From: Isoetes taiwanensis | Taxonomy: Eukaryota; Streptophyta; Lycopodiopsida; Isoetales; Isoetaceae | Reading direction: 5' to 3' | Assembly (NCBI GenBank): GCA_021234155.1 | Contig: JAJEKV010000027.1 | Location: 15,286,891 to 15,350,890 of the forward strand | Length of the DNA: 64,000 nt | Shown: in pieces, positions 19,031-32,524 of the stretch | Layout: every line of letters begins with the position of its first letter | Numbering within the stretch: the stretch's first letter is position 1 | Position numbers and translations under genes: made by a program | Notes under the pieces: generated by a model | The model's input: only the letters and a program-made list of their open reading frames with translations | What the model was told of the DNA's origin: nothing | The model's database searches: none

Positions 19031-22000
19031 TAACCTGCTTAGTTAAATTTGCTTTGTTGAAATTGACAAGAAGTTGTTACTATTTGCATTAGTACCAAGA
19101 TCCTTCGAAGCAATGAGGATGCCAACTAGGACCAACATGGTGGTTTTTAATTCAATGGTGAAGATGACAAAAGTAGCATTTGTAACCTCATTGCCAAGCA
19201 TATATCATTATATCTCATCGCACAAGGCTTTCAACAACCAATATATGTAACTAGTGGCTATTCATCCAAAACCAGTGATATATCGAGCGGCTGGATGGGC
19301 ATATTCATGAGTTATGTGCTTTGATTTAACCGGATAGGTTTATCCTCGCTTTGGTGGGTATGCAAGTCAGATGTTTTTTGAGCATCGTGATAGCAAGACT
19401 TTGGTGTGAAATAATGGTAAGCAGTTTGGCGCAATATAATTTAATGGTGTTGAATTTCAAACATGTATTATACCATTTCTCTGAAAGCGATAAAAAAGCG
19501 GTTCTCGCTAATTTATGTCACTCGTGAATATGCACCCAAACCATTGTGGGGTTTTAGAGGGGATTTAATCTTTGGAGTATGTTGGATGTTAATGCTTTGT
19601 GTTAAGTTTTGGGCCCCTTTAGGACGCCGCACCGGCCATTAATATGCACCGCAAAACCAGTTAGGGTTTAGGGGATTTTAATTTAAAAAGTGTTTTATGT
19701 AATGGTTTATGTTGTCTTAAATTTGTTTTGTTCTTCTGGCCTTGAGAGATGACAAAGACAACAATAAAAAATGATATATATAATTGTGTAGTTTCCTCAA
19801 AAAGGTCAGCAAAGTTATTAAAGTAATTTAGAATGAGTTATCATGGGGAATAAAAGCAAATATTCTTGTTAAGAAGATGACCCGCAGATCAAGGGTCATG
19901 GGATTGAACCCAAAGATATCCTTTGTGTTTTTATTTTAACACTAACAATCCTTTGGAATCAAAACAATTTAAACCTCTAATGGACATGAAGTCGCCAATA
20001 GTGCAAAATGGGGCTGCTTTAGCACTCATCTTGGAGTCCAACCATTTAAACTCAAGATCTGATCTGAAACTGGCGGATAGAACGACTGAAGCAGTTTTTG
20101 CTGGGTGCAGTGAACTCGCTTCATTACTAAATTATTATAGTTCAAGCTTTGCCAATCTCTAGTCCCCGCAAACGATGGCTGCCGAATCGATAAGCTTCAT
20201 GACTAAGATTCAAATAGCGCGATCGAAAATAAAGAGGTGTTAACCAAATCAGAATTCAAACCCGGTGTCCGAATCTGATTTGAGGTTTTCGACAGCTTTT
20301 GAATTTGGATCAATAAAACAAATAGAACATAAGTAAAAAAGTTGCCTAAAGAGGAGTAGATTGATCCCATTATTCTTTGAAAGTCATAAAGTTTAAGGGC
20401 ACCATACACAAACATTTTCAACCGAATTTACCCAAAGGAAATTTCGGCTTCCATGGATTCTTGTGGTGAAAGGGAAAACCAAAGTGGGAAACTTTTTTCT
20501 CGCTTTTGTTAAAGCAACAAGCGCGATCTAGGAAGCCTTTGGAATTTTGCTTAATAACCCACCAAAAATCTTAAAAATGCATGGTAATTTTTTGCAAGCT
20601 TCATCTTCGAATGAAGTTCATAAAACAATATCCGCCAATAGCTAATCCCCAGATATTCCCCACCGGGTAGGGATGAAAAAAGCCTGTACCAAAACCCGGC
20701 CATTTGAAAAGTTGTTGTGTTTTAGCATAGATAACTTAACCAAACATATCCATATCATACACTATCAACAAGATCTTGGTGACAACTTTCCAACGAATAA
20801 AAATCATCTCAAAACCGAGCCTTGATCAAAAGTTATAATAAGAATGTGTTGTCACTTCTGGAAACTCAGACTACTTCCCCACCAAATAAAGATATTTTTG
20901 CCCCTTCAAGTCCTTTCCTTTCATAAAAGTCTATTATGCAACTGTATTAATAATACCAAAAAAGAGGGCTTTTATTGTGAGCCATTGGTTGTTGAACCAT
21001 TGAAAAAAGGCTTAAAATCAATGGTCTTCTATAAAGCCTCATTATGCACCAATACCTATCAAAAAAGCGGGCTTTTATAGAGCTATTGGTTGCTGACCAT
21101 TGGAAAAAAAAGGCTATAAAATCAATGGCTCGGAATGGTGCACTTAGAGCAAAATGCATTAGTACATCCATTTGAATACATCAAACTATAGGAAAACCTT
21201 AGTGAAAAGCGTACAAAAACACAAAAAAAAACCCCTGTTATTGTGCTAGATATTGATGGTTTATGTGATAGTTTCCTACATGTAGTGGTTTGGTAATCAC
21301 TTTGTGAATCATGACATGGTTTGGGGCTAGTTCTATTATTACCATTATTAATTCATGGATATAACATGGTTCTTTACTAAAATAACTAAATAATTATATG
21401 GTATAGGTGGAATGAATAATAAGATACAGTCCCATAAAAACTCAACTTGAATGCACGTCATAGTTGTTATGGGACTACTTCTCAATCAAAATTATTTTTA
21501 ACCTCAACATCTTGACATCTACCTTATGCAATCTTGGACTATCGCGCAGTCGACTGGCTCATTCCGCACTATGTTGTGAATTTTGGACACCTCTCGCTTT
21601 CAGCTTTTATGGTCATTTATGGTTGGGGCAATCACGCGATTTAAAATATGGAAACACAGTTGCTTAAGGTTTGATGGAATCAGTGAACCTTCTGGTACCG
21701 CTTCACCTAGTTTTAAAAATATGAAGTGAGAAAATCAAGTGAGCTATAATTATTTTTATCTTAAATCTACATTTTCTTATAACAACCTATCTTGTAAATA
21801 TTTTGTGGATAGCATTTTCTCCAGGTTTTAGGGATTGCCGCTTCTACATCCAGTTATCAAATCCCTTCCGGAACTCCCTTGTTATTAGCATATATTTTTA
21901 AACGAGGGTGCACCCGGTGGACGCCACTACAATTAGCCTGGATCCGTTGATCATATGTTCTCAAAACCGTGATGTTGTGGCTTTCCTGGCACCTTTTCAT

Positions 22001-22699
22001 GAGCGTATGATCATTGATGATTTGGGTCTCTTGCAGATTTTGAAATGGCAAAAGTATGCTGGTAGGTAGCAACAAACGGTCACATTTCATATATATTTTT
22101 GTGTACCCTTGGCTTTATTTTTTCCACTTTCACCAATTATACTCACTTATTTTTCTACCATCACTTCGCTCTTAGCCCCCACCCCTTTGGTACAATCAGA
22201 CCGCTAACTGCTGCAATGAATGCGACCTCGTGCCAAAATCTCAAAACCCAAAGAAACTAACTCTTGAATTTGCATTTTTCTCAACTTTTTCATCTGCCCA
22301 AACACCCTCTGATTTGTGCTCTCCACTCCAATAATAACACAGTAGTCTGCATCAACCATGAAGCCGGTAGGCTAGATTGACCTCTACCAAGCAGATTCCA
22401 ACTCGCCAGATGCCATAGCGGCCGATAACCATGATGCAAGTTGCCAGCGTGATTCAGGCTGGCCAATAGTGGCAAAACCCCGCTTCTTCGCATCGCACTT
22501 CAAAACCAAGATATGTGTACTCCATCCCTCTGGCATCGATATGTGGTCGCCTGTAGGCCGGAATTTTGTGCTCGCAGGGGTCCGTGAGTACACGCCCCGT
22601 GACGAAGATACTTCGTTCATCCTTCTTCAGGTTCATAGTCAGTTTGTATTTTAGTGAAGCCAGTTCTTGCGTATAAACCAATGACATCGCCGGGCCAGG
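19031..22699. other. No gene recognised; duplicated short blocks
   Basis: Only short frames. The phrase GTGAATATGCACCCAAAC at about 19527, and a variant at about 19640, recur near 32083, so a dispersed repeat is present. Minus-strand frames at 22384-22687 look somewhat protein-like (MPEGWSTHILVLKCDAKKRG) but match no family I recognise. The high density of short indels relative to duplicates elsewhere makes reading frames here unreliable. Confidence 0.35.
20958..21131. repeat. Tandem duplication, ~60-100 bp
   Basis: GGGCTTTTAT...GAGCCATTGGTTGTTGAACCATTG...AAAAxxGGCT...AAAATCAATGG is repeated as CGGGCTTTTATAGAGCTATTGG...GACCATTGG...AAAATCAATGG. The two copies differ by several small indels. 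Confidence 0.7.
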
Positions 22700-23340
22700 T
22701 CACCCATTCTCATTCCCGTGGCTTCTTTTTTAGGAGTTATTATCTGTCCAAGATCCCTTTCGTGCCTAATTGCTTCAGAATTGGGCAACATGCGTTAGTT
22801 TTAAAGCTCATAGTGTAAAATAACTTAATATCCCGTGACCTTGTGGTCCGCTATGAACCATAAGCGTAGCTGGTTGACATTCTTCATGTTGTTTTGTTTT
22901 AGTTTTTCCTTGTTTTTTGTGAATGAATGCTTTTTTCTTAAAACCACTATAGTCAAAATCGTTATATAGGCCTCCTACATTCTCGTGGTTTTTTTGTTGT
23001 CAAATGCAGGTAGAAAGCATGTGGTATCCGGAGAGTGATCAAAGGCTAAAGTTCCCGCACGCCAAGCTCATTTATGTTCATTTGAGCTCAAGATAGAATC
23101 GTTCTGCAAACATCTTGTCTTTCAAGCTTACCTCAGAGATAATGCTTGGTCTTTACTTTAAGCTTTTACTAATACATCAGCAGTATACTCGCTACAGTGG
23201 AATCTCATAATTAAGAACAACTGATATAGTAGTTTTACAGGTAAAGCTTCTGTCTCCCTTTCAGTACATGATACACAGAGCCTTCTATTTGTATAAATCA
23301 CACAATCCTTCCTTTATAGTTTTTCAGATTGAATTGAGAA
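22700..23340 (+). pseudogene. Degraded second copy of cystatin exon 2 and its flanks
   Basis: Aligns to 18400-19030 across its full length. The acceptor-like AAATGCAG is kept, but it is followed by GTAGAAAGCATGTGGTATCC and many one- and two-base indels that destroy the frame. The exon 1 equivalent was not found to its left. It is either a decayed partial tandem duplicate or a poorly corrected second reading of the same locus. Confidence 0.65.
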
Positions 23341-26300
23341 GAACCCCTGCTACAATGAGGAGGGGTCGCGTCCATGAGTGAATATTTTCGCAATGTGCCC
23401 AGCACCAGCCTACTCAAGATATGGGGAGAACATATCACACCTGGAAGTCTACTTTCATGTTTTATTTCTCAGGCTTTGGCACAATGTTTCCGCAATTTCA
23501 GCTTAATTGTAGTACCACCTTTGATTCATGTGAGGAACAAGGGTGAGGGCAAGCTCGCTTTTTGCAGAGTTGTTGCCGATGCACTTCCGGTCACCGTGTA
23601 TGTTATGCTGATAGCCGTGACATCTATTTTTGTGGGCATAGCAGATCCAAAGTTGTAGTACATCTCTGTGATGTGTAAGCCTGACTTCTGCCATCACCTA
23701 CTAGTGATAGCCACAAATGCTTGACAGCACCTTTCAAAGATAGCCCTAGAGCAAGTAGTTAAGTACTTCAAAGATACCATAGTTGGGCAGTGAGGATGAA
23801 GGATGGAAACCTTTAAAGAATGGAGAATAGTTCCTGGAGAAAAAAAAACGGACGCGATTTATATATCGGAAGCCAGAGTAGAGGAACCAGTGAAAAAGTA
23901 TTTGTCCGGTACCCTGATATGCGCAACATGATAAGCACAAAGGGACCCAAAACAATTGCTCCACCGCAGACCGTGATTAACGCCAGAAGCTTTCAGGGAG
24001 GGGTACATTGCAAAAATTTCGAAGCCAGCGTGGAGTGCTCGCGATCACAAACACAAGGAGTTGCCTTGTTCCCGGATTTGCGTGACTGAGCCCTTAGTGC
24101 TGATTTGCGGTCAAGAGCCATGGGCTACATATGAATCATCCAAGCATGGCCAGAATCGGCAAAAGCCATTTCTCGGCAGAGTTGATGGTTAAAAATTTGA
24201 GGCTTTTCAAATACCATGGAAGTCCGCTTTATTGGTAGATAGCCTTTACGCTGGCGTTTCGGCCTGTTTAACCCTTTCTGTTATGCGCTCTTCTGAGTGT
24301 TAAGAGACAGTCAAGTGCGTTTGACATTTTCATCTCTGGTCAATAACTATTTGACCAAACTAGTCTGCTGGATTACTTATCCAATAACTATTTTGTGATT
24401 CAGCCTATTATGTGTCCTCGCTAATGCCCATTCCCATATAATGGTGCGCTCTGCCGGATGATGTCTCCCGGCTGTTAGAAATGACTTATATTTTTGAAAA
24501 CCTGTAATAATTTTATGTAATATATATGACTCCATAAGCGCCAACATGCTATCTAACTTCATTGTAATTAAGTATTGACTCCAAGTTATATTTACGTCGC
24601 TGACAGCGGTGTAGCAAAAATCGGATCATTTTCCGGTAATCATTCTCTAGATCAAACTTGAGATAGAAGCCAGCAACGCAAAACAAATATGAAGACTTGT
24701 TAAAAATGATGAAACAAAATAAAGTCAAATCAACATTCCGGGGATGGTGATCGGTCGTATAGATCATCTGGCGAATAGCCCTTTCCGTGGAAAAATCCAT
24801 GGTGCCAAGGAATCGTATCCATCCTCAAACCTGGATTTGTTGGAGCGCTATTATGATTCAATATAATCAGTGGCCCGACTTTTGTCTTCAAGTAATTTCC
24901 AATCGAGGGCTTCCGGATAGCATAGTGCAAACCAGCCAACTTTACGCTGTTCTATCGCAACGTATACATTGAAGGCCCCGACCCAACTATCATATACACC
25001 TACTTCCGCCACAATTATGCCTTGGTCATCCTCTTTCACCATAGAAGTCTCCAGATTCAATTCATTGCCTCCCCTCATCACAACCGCAGTTATCATTCCT
25101 TTCTCTATGTTTCCACTAGCTTCATTCTCCATCACCTTCAAAAAATGTACCATCCATTTCTTTGCCCTTCTGCACGCTTCACCACTATTAACACCAGCTT
25201 AGTGTACATATTTCCAAAGCCTCAACATGTATTGCTCACACAAGATGACCGCTTTCCCTTCTAAATAGTTACTGGGCCAAAAACAACTTAAATCCCTTTA
25301 TGAACCTTGTGGGTGGAACTGGGCCATATGTCCTATTGCTGTATTTCCTTGGTCCTTTCTACCCTTTGAAACAGCGTAAACGGGTTCCGGCCCGGTCAAT
25401 ATCATCCTTTCCAATTAACCAAAAGTACCTGCAAGAAGCCAACAATAATTATAGCAAGCCAGTAGGCCCAGAGGAATGCAGATTCCAGTAGAATGCAAAG
25501 ACAGAAAGCATATACCTTTTGATACTCTATTAATGGGTAATTTCTCATTTCAACGAGGCAGCAAATTCAGCATAGGCATGGCTTTCTAAAAATTTATACT
25601 CTAAGATATGTGAAAACACCTGTCCCATATGCTTTATGTCTGAAAGTGCTTAATACCGGCTAGACTTGTGACATTCATCAAAATTCCAAAAGAATGGGCA
25701 TGTACCAAGAATATTATATATGTGCAGCTCCGAAATGATAAGGATCGCTTCCTAATAGATCTCACAAAGGCCGCGGAACTCAGTGGTGGGGAGGAGACCA
25801 TGGAGTTCCCCTTTCTAGTGATGGGCAGAGAATTTAATTTTGGAATTGCAATTGAGTAAATTGCAACTCCCAATTCAAGTGTTAAATTTTAACAATTTTT
25901 CATTGTTCCAATCAATTTCACTGGAATTGATGAACCACAAAGAATTCTCGTTTTATACCTGGGTAATTTGGTGCATCGGAAATAATCTTAAAACAACGTC
26001 CCCTGCGCTTCGAGATAGCAATTACTGGCGAAAAGCCTGAAGTGATTCGCTCTGCGATATGCAATTGCCTTTCCTGGGAAGGCCGTTTCGCCGCCAGCAA
26101 AGCTTTCTTGTTCTCATATTTTTGCGAGGTCGCCACTTTGACAAAGCCCCTTATTATAATCCACGATCAACCTTCGTCGCATCTGCTATCCAAGGGCGAA
26201 GTCACCCCGCTTTCAGATAAAGATTCCTTCATCTGTGCTTTATCAGTAGCAGCGAGATTTTTTTCCAGCCGGACAAAATCATGCTTCGGCCACCAACTTT

Positions 26301-27050
26301 AGCAATCTCCTGGATCACAATATCAATTAGCCTCCAGATCCTTTGAAATTCTTTCTTCGAAGGAACACCTCAAGCTAGTTAACCTTTTGCCAACTTTTTC
26401 TTTTTATTCAATCAGCATTCTACTGCAGTATTCATAAGCAGGTCATGCAAGGTACAAACCTTTTTAAACTTCTTTCACAAAATTCTTCTTTGAATTAAGC
26501 GGACGATTCACAACACTTCTACTCACAAGTGCTATTTCCCAAGGTTTATCATGCTCAAAGAAACTAGGCTCCGCATTCCTGGAGTCTCAATGAAAGCCTG
26601 CCTCCAAGATGTCCACTTGAATAGAATCCCAAATCCTTTCATGGAACCAAAGTCCTGGCAAACTATATGAACTAGCTGAAGTCTATCACAACATTTCCTA
26701 AATATTAAAGAATTTCTGTGCACGGAACCCTTGGGCCATGCACCAAAGACCCTTAATATAGCTCACACCAATTCCTTTATAAGGACCAAGCTAAAGTGCC
26801 ATTATGTAAATCTCACATGCCACCCTACCCAGAGTGAGCCAATTGTCCAAATAGGCACCAACATTAGTTAAAATCAGTTAATAATAAATATTAACTAAGT
26901 TAGCAACAAAACCATTAAACCCCTTAAATTTCCAGAATGGTTGATAACGAGGAATGAAATCCCCTGATTTTTTTAGTTTCGTAATTGATAGCGTGGGACC
27001 CCATTACTTTTAATTCGAAAAAATCATGTAATAAAAACGTAATCACTAAA
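23341..27050. other. No assignable gene; indel-rich sequence
   Basis: Two short frames look protein-like but are unassigned: minus 24851-25153 (with VGVYDSWVGAFNVYVAIEQ and GWFALCYPEALDWKLL), followed in another frame by MDTIPWHHGFFHGKGY at 24730-24850; and plus 25668-25859. The frame change within the first suggests one interrupted coding exon. No known domain was identified. Confidence 0.3.
25668..25859 (+). CDS. Unassigned short exon-like frame
   Basis: A 63-codon open frame, TFIKIPKEWACTKNIIYVQL ... FPFLVMGREFNFGIAIE, ending in TAA. It opens at a non-ATG codon, so if real it is a terminal exon. The composition is protein-like, with alternating hydrophobic residues that could form beta strands. 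No family is recognised, and it lies within indel-rich DNA. Confidence 0.2.
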   Translation: MTFIKIPKEWACTKNIIYVQLRNDKDRFLIDLTKAAELSGGEETMEFPFLVMGREFNFGIAIE

Positions 27051-29555
27051 TCAGATTCCGGCCAAAATGGGAATCAGGTTCACTCCAGCCGCTATACTCC
27101 ATTGCCACTGGCAAGCATTTCTAACCAATCTCTAAAGGCCTTTGACAGGTAGCATTTCGACCCCGGATGCTCAAGAATTGTGAGCCAAGAACTTCTCTGC
27201 TTCTAACTCCACAGCACAGTCTTCTGAACCCTATGATCAAACCCTTTAGGCTCGGAGCACCAATGTTACAAACCCCATGAGAGGTGCCGGTGCTTTTGGC
27301 TGGTACCAGAATTCCCGATTCCCTGCACTCCCCAGTCCTCGACTCCCCACACGCCAGACTTTGTATTGATTCCCTAATCAATATTAAACATTCCGCCGTT
27401 CTCTAATGTTCCTGAACCATTCTCCAGTGGCCTTTTTCCCTTAAAGATCCCATGGAGGACTTTATAGGCAGCCTCACTTGTGGCAGAATGCAAGCCGCCA
27501 CGTAAGCGGCGTATGCATAGGTCGACTCTCGGGTAATCCTCCTGAGTGCCACTGGTCTCAAACCTCAATCTCTAAAGTGCATTTGGTCCTCCCAAGGACC
27601 TAGGGACCAATATAGCTGTATGTAACATATTATGACTAGGGCCTGTAAACCCATAAGTCTGCAATGATTCTCCTTGACGTGAGTATGACCTCGTCAAGAA
27701 GCGTGTATTTCTAATATCTGCATGCGGGCTTTGGTCGCTGGAAGCGATGCATTCCGGTCTTCCAGGCGCTTCCGGAACACCTCCTCCCCGGCCTCTACCA
27801 GAGCAAAATCTCTCTCGCCTACAGCATGATCATTTTCTTGGGCTTCAAAAATTAAGGCCCGATAAGCATATGATGAGGTTTCAAAGCTGACCTCAACTCC
27901 TCCCTATGTGGTAAAAGACGTTAAACCGCCATCTAAAGGCCGCCCGTTCAAACGCTAGAAAGTACAGCAAATGTGTAAAGTTAGGGAAGGACCTACTCCT
28001 CTCAAAGAAGCCGTAAAGTGTGGTGGAATCCATCCGGTGGTGTTGTAAAGTGTCATCACATGTCCGATAGACGCTCAGCTTTGTGGTGTGTGTGACGCTA
28101 AAATCTTTCTTCTTCTTCTTATTAAGATCTTCCTATTAATATAAAGTCGGCTCTCAAAAAAAAAAAAAAAACTCTCCAATATCATAGACTAAATCAAATT
28201 CTAATGATGGTTTTGCAAAATCTAGGTAGGTGTGGGCAAGTTGCTGGGATCAAAGAGCATCAGAATAGTTGTGTCCTCAAATGCCAGTCCTTTCTTTGCA
28301 CATGTCCACTATAACCCTGAACAGTTTGAGGACTTTGTTTGTAGATTCAGCTGGGCTTTCATTGCCTTAGCGATAGTGAAGATGAAATCCCCAAGATGCT
28401 GATTTAAGTCTTTTGGACCAGCATAATAACCAGCAGTTTCATTACAAGAGCGTTTTCGTCTCTATCACAGTGAGAGTTGTTAAAGGGTATTGCTTTTAGC
28501 CTCCATCTAGGGCAAAAAATAATTTTGTTGTAAATCAGCAAGAATGTATCCATGTTGGGATGCAAAGCGGAATTATAGGTCCAATAATCAAGCCCTCGGG
28601 ACTAAAATGGTCCGTGTGGAAGAATACTAATGGTGCAAGAGCGCATTGCCTTTGCCAAAGGTTTGGCATCGATGAATGGGGTGTTTTAAATATAAAGAAA
28701 GTTAAATATTTTAAAATAGATTAGGCCAATAAATAACCCCTGACCTAGATTTTTTGGCAAAGCAGCATTTTGAATAAAAATGTCCACCACAACCTTGCAG
28801 TGTGGCATTCCTTAATCCGTTTCCAACTAGCTTCAATTTCATCCAAACATCTCAAAAGAACTCTAGTCTTATCTTTTCTCTTAGGACATTTCCAATTTGG
28901 GTTTCATCTTTTTTCTTTCTTGACTAATGGGTCACCAAGTGGGTAAAATGTTATGATGCTGACATGTTCCAATATTTATAGCTTAAGCAAAAGAGATTAG
29001 TATGCTTGCTTTTGGTCCTGTGAGTCGTGGTGTGTGCCGCTTTTTATGATTAAAAAAAATGCATGAATAAAAGAAAACACGAAAGATCTTCTTTGACCAT
29101 TTGAATATATGACCACAATTATTATAGTCTTGAAGTTTGCAAGATCTGCAACTTGGCCTGGTCACGGTCACATTGGCCAATAACAAATTTGTGGATTCGT
29201 CTTTTCATAAAACAGTGGTAATGTGAATTTTGAGCTGCGCCGCGTTCCTTTCTATGAAGAAAAATGAGCAAACAAATTATAAGTTTTCAATCCAGATATT
29301 CTTTTCTCCTCACCATTTTATCGGCAAAGGCCATAGTCGTGTTGGTCTTAGAAGCGCTAAGCCAATGGCTTTCTTTGTAACCGTGGTAATGCAGACTTAA
29401 AATGAGCAGCAGGATGAGGCGCTGGAAGTTGGGCCAGACTGCAATGAGCAGATCAAATCTATTAAAAGTTGCCCGGCATCCATCAGCTCAAACAGGTGTT
29501 GGGTTGCTTGCTTTGGCTTAGTAAACTTGCTTACTCTAGCAAATTCAGAATATGC

Positions 29556-32150
29556 AGTAGCTGCAAACAGTGGGTTTTTTGTGATTTGAGCACGCTTTTT
29601 GGGTATTTTCATATGTAAGATTCAATGGGACGGATTTAAAACAAGATAGATACTGCACCTGTTTGTTGCGCCACGATTTTACGAAAGAGTGAAAACCGCA
29701 GTTGTGGGGGCTTTATTGTTAATATTAGGTCATAAAAGATTACAGTTGAAGGGTGCTTCCTGATTGGCCAGGCTTCGTTTCACGAGCCGCGCTCCAAAGC
29801 CCGGGATTCGATCTGATCCGATCCGATATATTTGGGGATCGATCATTTTAGCGCAGCCGCAAACAGAATTGTTTCTTTACAAATCAGCTTTGCTTCTTCT
29901 TCGCGCAGAGCGCCAGATGAACTTCGCATCACCTTCATCCACCTCTGGTTTTGTTTTTCGCGATCCGCTGGGCCTATTGGGCAATTTCTGGCGCGGCTCG
30001 CGTACCCGCTTGAAGCTCCGTTGTGGAGGGCAAAGCCGCAGTGGTTAGTGGCCTTCCACCGCTTGCAGACCAAATAAAATTTCTAGAGGAGGAGGGCAAG
30101 CAAGCGCAGAACTCAATTTCGGCAGCAGGGCCAGCACCTGACCGCAGAACTTTGTCAGAAAAATTGAAGATGAAGAATTCAGATTATTGGGTCTGGACCA
30201 AGCAGCTTTATTTAAACAAAAATTGCCCAGCATTTCTGAGAAATGATATAGCTGCAATTAAGTAAATTTTCAGTATGGCAAGAAGCGGGAAGGGCAGCCT
30301 CTCAGGACTCGCTCGGGTATATATGCCCAAAACACATGGTGCAGTTTTATCCATTATTAAAGTGTCTTAATATCATAACGCAGGTTGTGCAAAGCTTCAA
30401 CCTCCCAGCCCTCTCCGAAGTCTTCATTTCAGAACGAGTCAGGCCCGAAGATATTGGCAAGCTCTCCAAAGATGGACCAACTCCCTCGCACTGCTTTATC
30501 CCGCAAGGGCAGTGCAAGCGTATCCGAGCTAAAGACTTATCTTCCCGTGGCCGGGCGCACCGGAGCCAGTGAAGCCTCCCTTGTGAGCCTTCTTGGTGGA
30601 ATCCACACCTGTAGCTACGCCCTGATTCTCAAGATTTATATGAAAGGTCGAAGCCGGTATTAAGTTTCCGGTGAGCCTTTGGATAAGTTGGAATGATATA
30701 CGTATCTCAATCCATGCCACAGTGCTGGGTGTGAACTCCCCATCTATTTTAGAGATGCTTCTGTAGTTCAGATAAGTTTCCATTTTTTCTGTATGCATAC
30801 ATTAGCTTTACAAACAATATGCAATTACCTCCATTTTCATCCAATTCCTTTGGTTATCTCGGTCAAGCCCCGGATGGCTGCACAACGTCGGCGCAGTATA
30901 CGCTTACATCATATGAGCTCTTTTTCCATTCAATCCGGATTGGTCAGATAATAAAATGAATTTTAAAAACACGCAATATTGATCAATAGCTATGATGGAT
31001 GCACATGAAGTTTAACATGTTTTTCCAAATTATGTCAAGATTTGTGCCAGATGGCATTGTGAATACAGTGTCACTTTAAATAATCCTGCCTTCTTTTTGA
31101 TACCTTTTTACGTTGCTATATTTATTTTCTGCATTTGCCTATCCATAACTCATCTTAGGTGAATTCTGTATTCTTAGTTGGTGCTGGGAACCGCGATTGC
31201 AGACATGTTTTGTTTCTGTAATTATTATTTGCTTTTAGATTATTCTTTTGTGGCGTCATCTTTGTTGTGGAATAACTCTGGCAGTTAATCACATTGCGAA
31301 TCGCGCCAATGCTTCTTTCTTGCGTTTGTTCTTTGGGGTCGCTTTGCATTTCCAAGCGCGTTTGCATAAAAGCGAGTATCCTACCGCCCGCGACGCAGCT
31401 ATTCCGGCTTTTGGCATGGGCCTATCGCCAGACTTATAAGCCAAAATCAAATGCGTTTGGCGCATTTGGGTGGTTTCCCAGGCGCAATGCAATATCGACG
31501 AGTAAGTGCAACCAAATGTTTTATGATACTTGGTGGCCTTTACGCAATGCGTGAACAGATTACAAAACGGTAATTAATAGTTGTTTCGGTGAAGCACGGA
31601 AATAATTTGTCTGCCCTGATATTTACGGAGCTTTTTGTTAGGCAATTAATAGGCCCAAAAAAATTTACCCATGTTTCAGGTTTAGTTAGGGTCCGGCTGG
31701 CCCTAAAAATTTTTAACACAAACAAAACAAACACAATCCTACCATTGATAGTTACTAACAAAACCATTTAAAGAGCTTAATACATTTAAAATCTCCCCAA
31801 ACCCCTTTGGCTCAAAGTATTATTCAATATCGTGGGGTTATATGTGTAGGGCGTCAGAGAGCCCCAAAAAATATTTATAATAAGTGTGCCAAAATAATAA
31901 TTCTATTAAGTACATTCTCTCAAACCTTATAGCATTTTGCAAATCTCAACATAGCCAAAGTATACAAAAAAACTGGTATTACGCATGGGCTCCCACAAAC
32001 CAGGATCGCTATGTACCTATCCGTATCAAGGAATAAAGGGCAAATATGCCCATCTGGACAGCCGATGTCCGAGTAACCCTGTGGTGAATATGCACCCAAA
32101 CTAAAGGGGGTTTAAGGGATTTTGATTTAAATGTAAAGTTAAATGCCCCG
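29556..32150. mobile_element. Insertion within array copy 1, nature unknown
   Basis: About 2.6 kb that interrupts array homology between CTTACTCTAGCAAATTC and GGGACTAATAATGG. The right end (GAATATGCACCCAAAC...GGATTTTGATTTAAA) resembles sequence at 19520-19700, so it may belong to a dispersed element. Terminal repeats could not be established because of the indel-rich background. Confidence 0.45.
29917..30264 (+). CDS. Unassigned exon-like frames inside the insertion
   Basis: A plus-strand frame beginning MNFASPSSTSGFVFRDPLG overlaps, in another frame from about 30023, GLPPLADQIKFLEEEGKQAQ and SEKLKMKNSDYWVWTKQLYL, ending in a stop at 30265. The second stretch is charged and helical, like an ordinary cytosolic protein. 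A further frame at 30385-30663 could be a later exon. No family is recognised. The two frames suggest an indel near 30020-30050. It might be host-gene material carried by, or trapped in, the insertion. Confidence 0.25.
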
Positions 32151-32524
32151 CAGAAATGGGACTAATAATGGTGAGAGAATTTAATATACATTCTCAAAAA
32201 AACTTATCATTCAAGCAATTTTTTAACTCTTCAACATTTTGGTGGTGTCAATCTTCAATGTAATCATTTTTGAAGGCTTCAGCTACTTTGGTCCTGAAAG
32301 CAATGAGATACCGTGTCCAGCAAAGCAATTTTCCTTTTTTGAAGGCTTAGAAAAGATGCATTCTCCTCTTTGATTCAAATTAATCAAATTCTCAGATGAA
32401 ATACAAAGCTTGGTCAATGAATTCAAATTGTGGCAACTATATGAGTATATAGTTGCTATTATATGGTCATCATGAAAAGCGCAAGAGCATAACGTTAATG
32501 TGGACTTAAACTTATGATTTTTTA

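Larger units (their letters stand above)
27050..32524 (-). repeat. Composite array copy 1 (degraded, with a 2.6-kb insertion)
   Basis: Homologous to the ~2.9-kb composite unit but with dense small indels. It contains an LTR-like block from 27264 (TGTTACA...) to about 27670. On its left is a primer-site-like GGCTCGGAGCACCAA (27249-27263), then leader sequence not present in the other copies. Gypsy integrase and RT remnants follow to about 29555. Homology to the unit resumes at about 32150 (GGGACTAATAATGGTGAGAG). The stretch between, about 29556-32150, is absent from copies 2-5 and is an insertion. Confidence 0.7.

Noticed and set aside
22384-22687. Minus-strand frames as a retrotransposon RT
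   Set aside because: No catalytic DD box or other RT motif could be found, and the frames are short.
24730-25153. A DUF1262-like host gene
   Set aside because: Superficial resemblance only; I could not align characteristic motifs.
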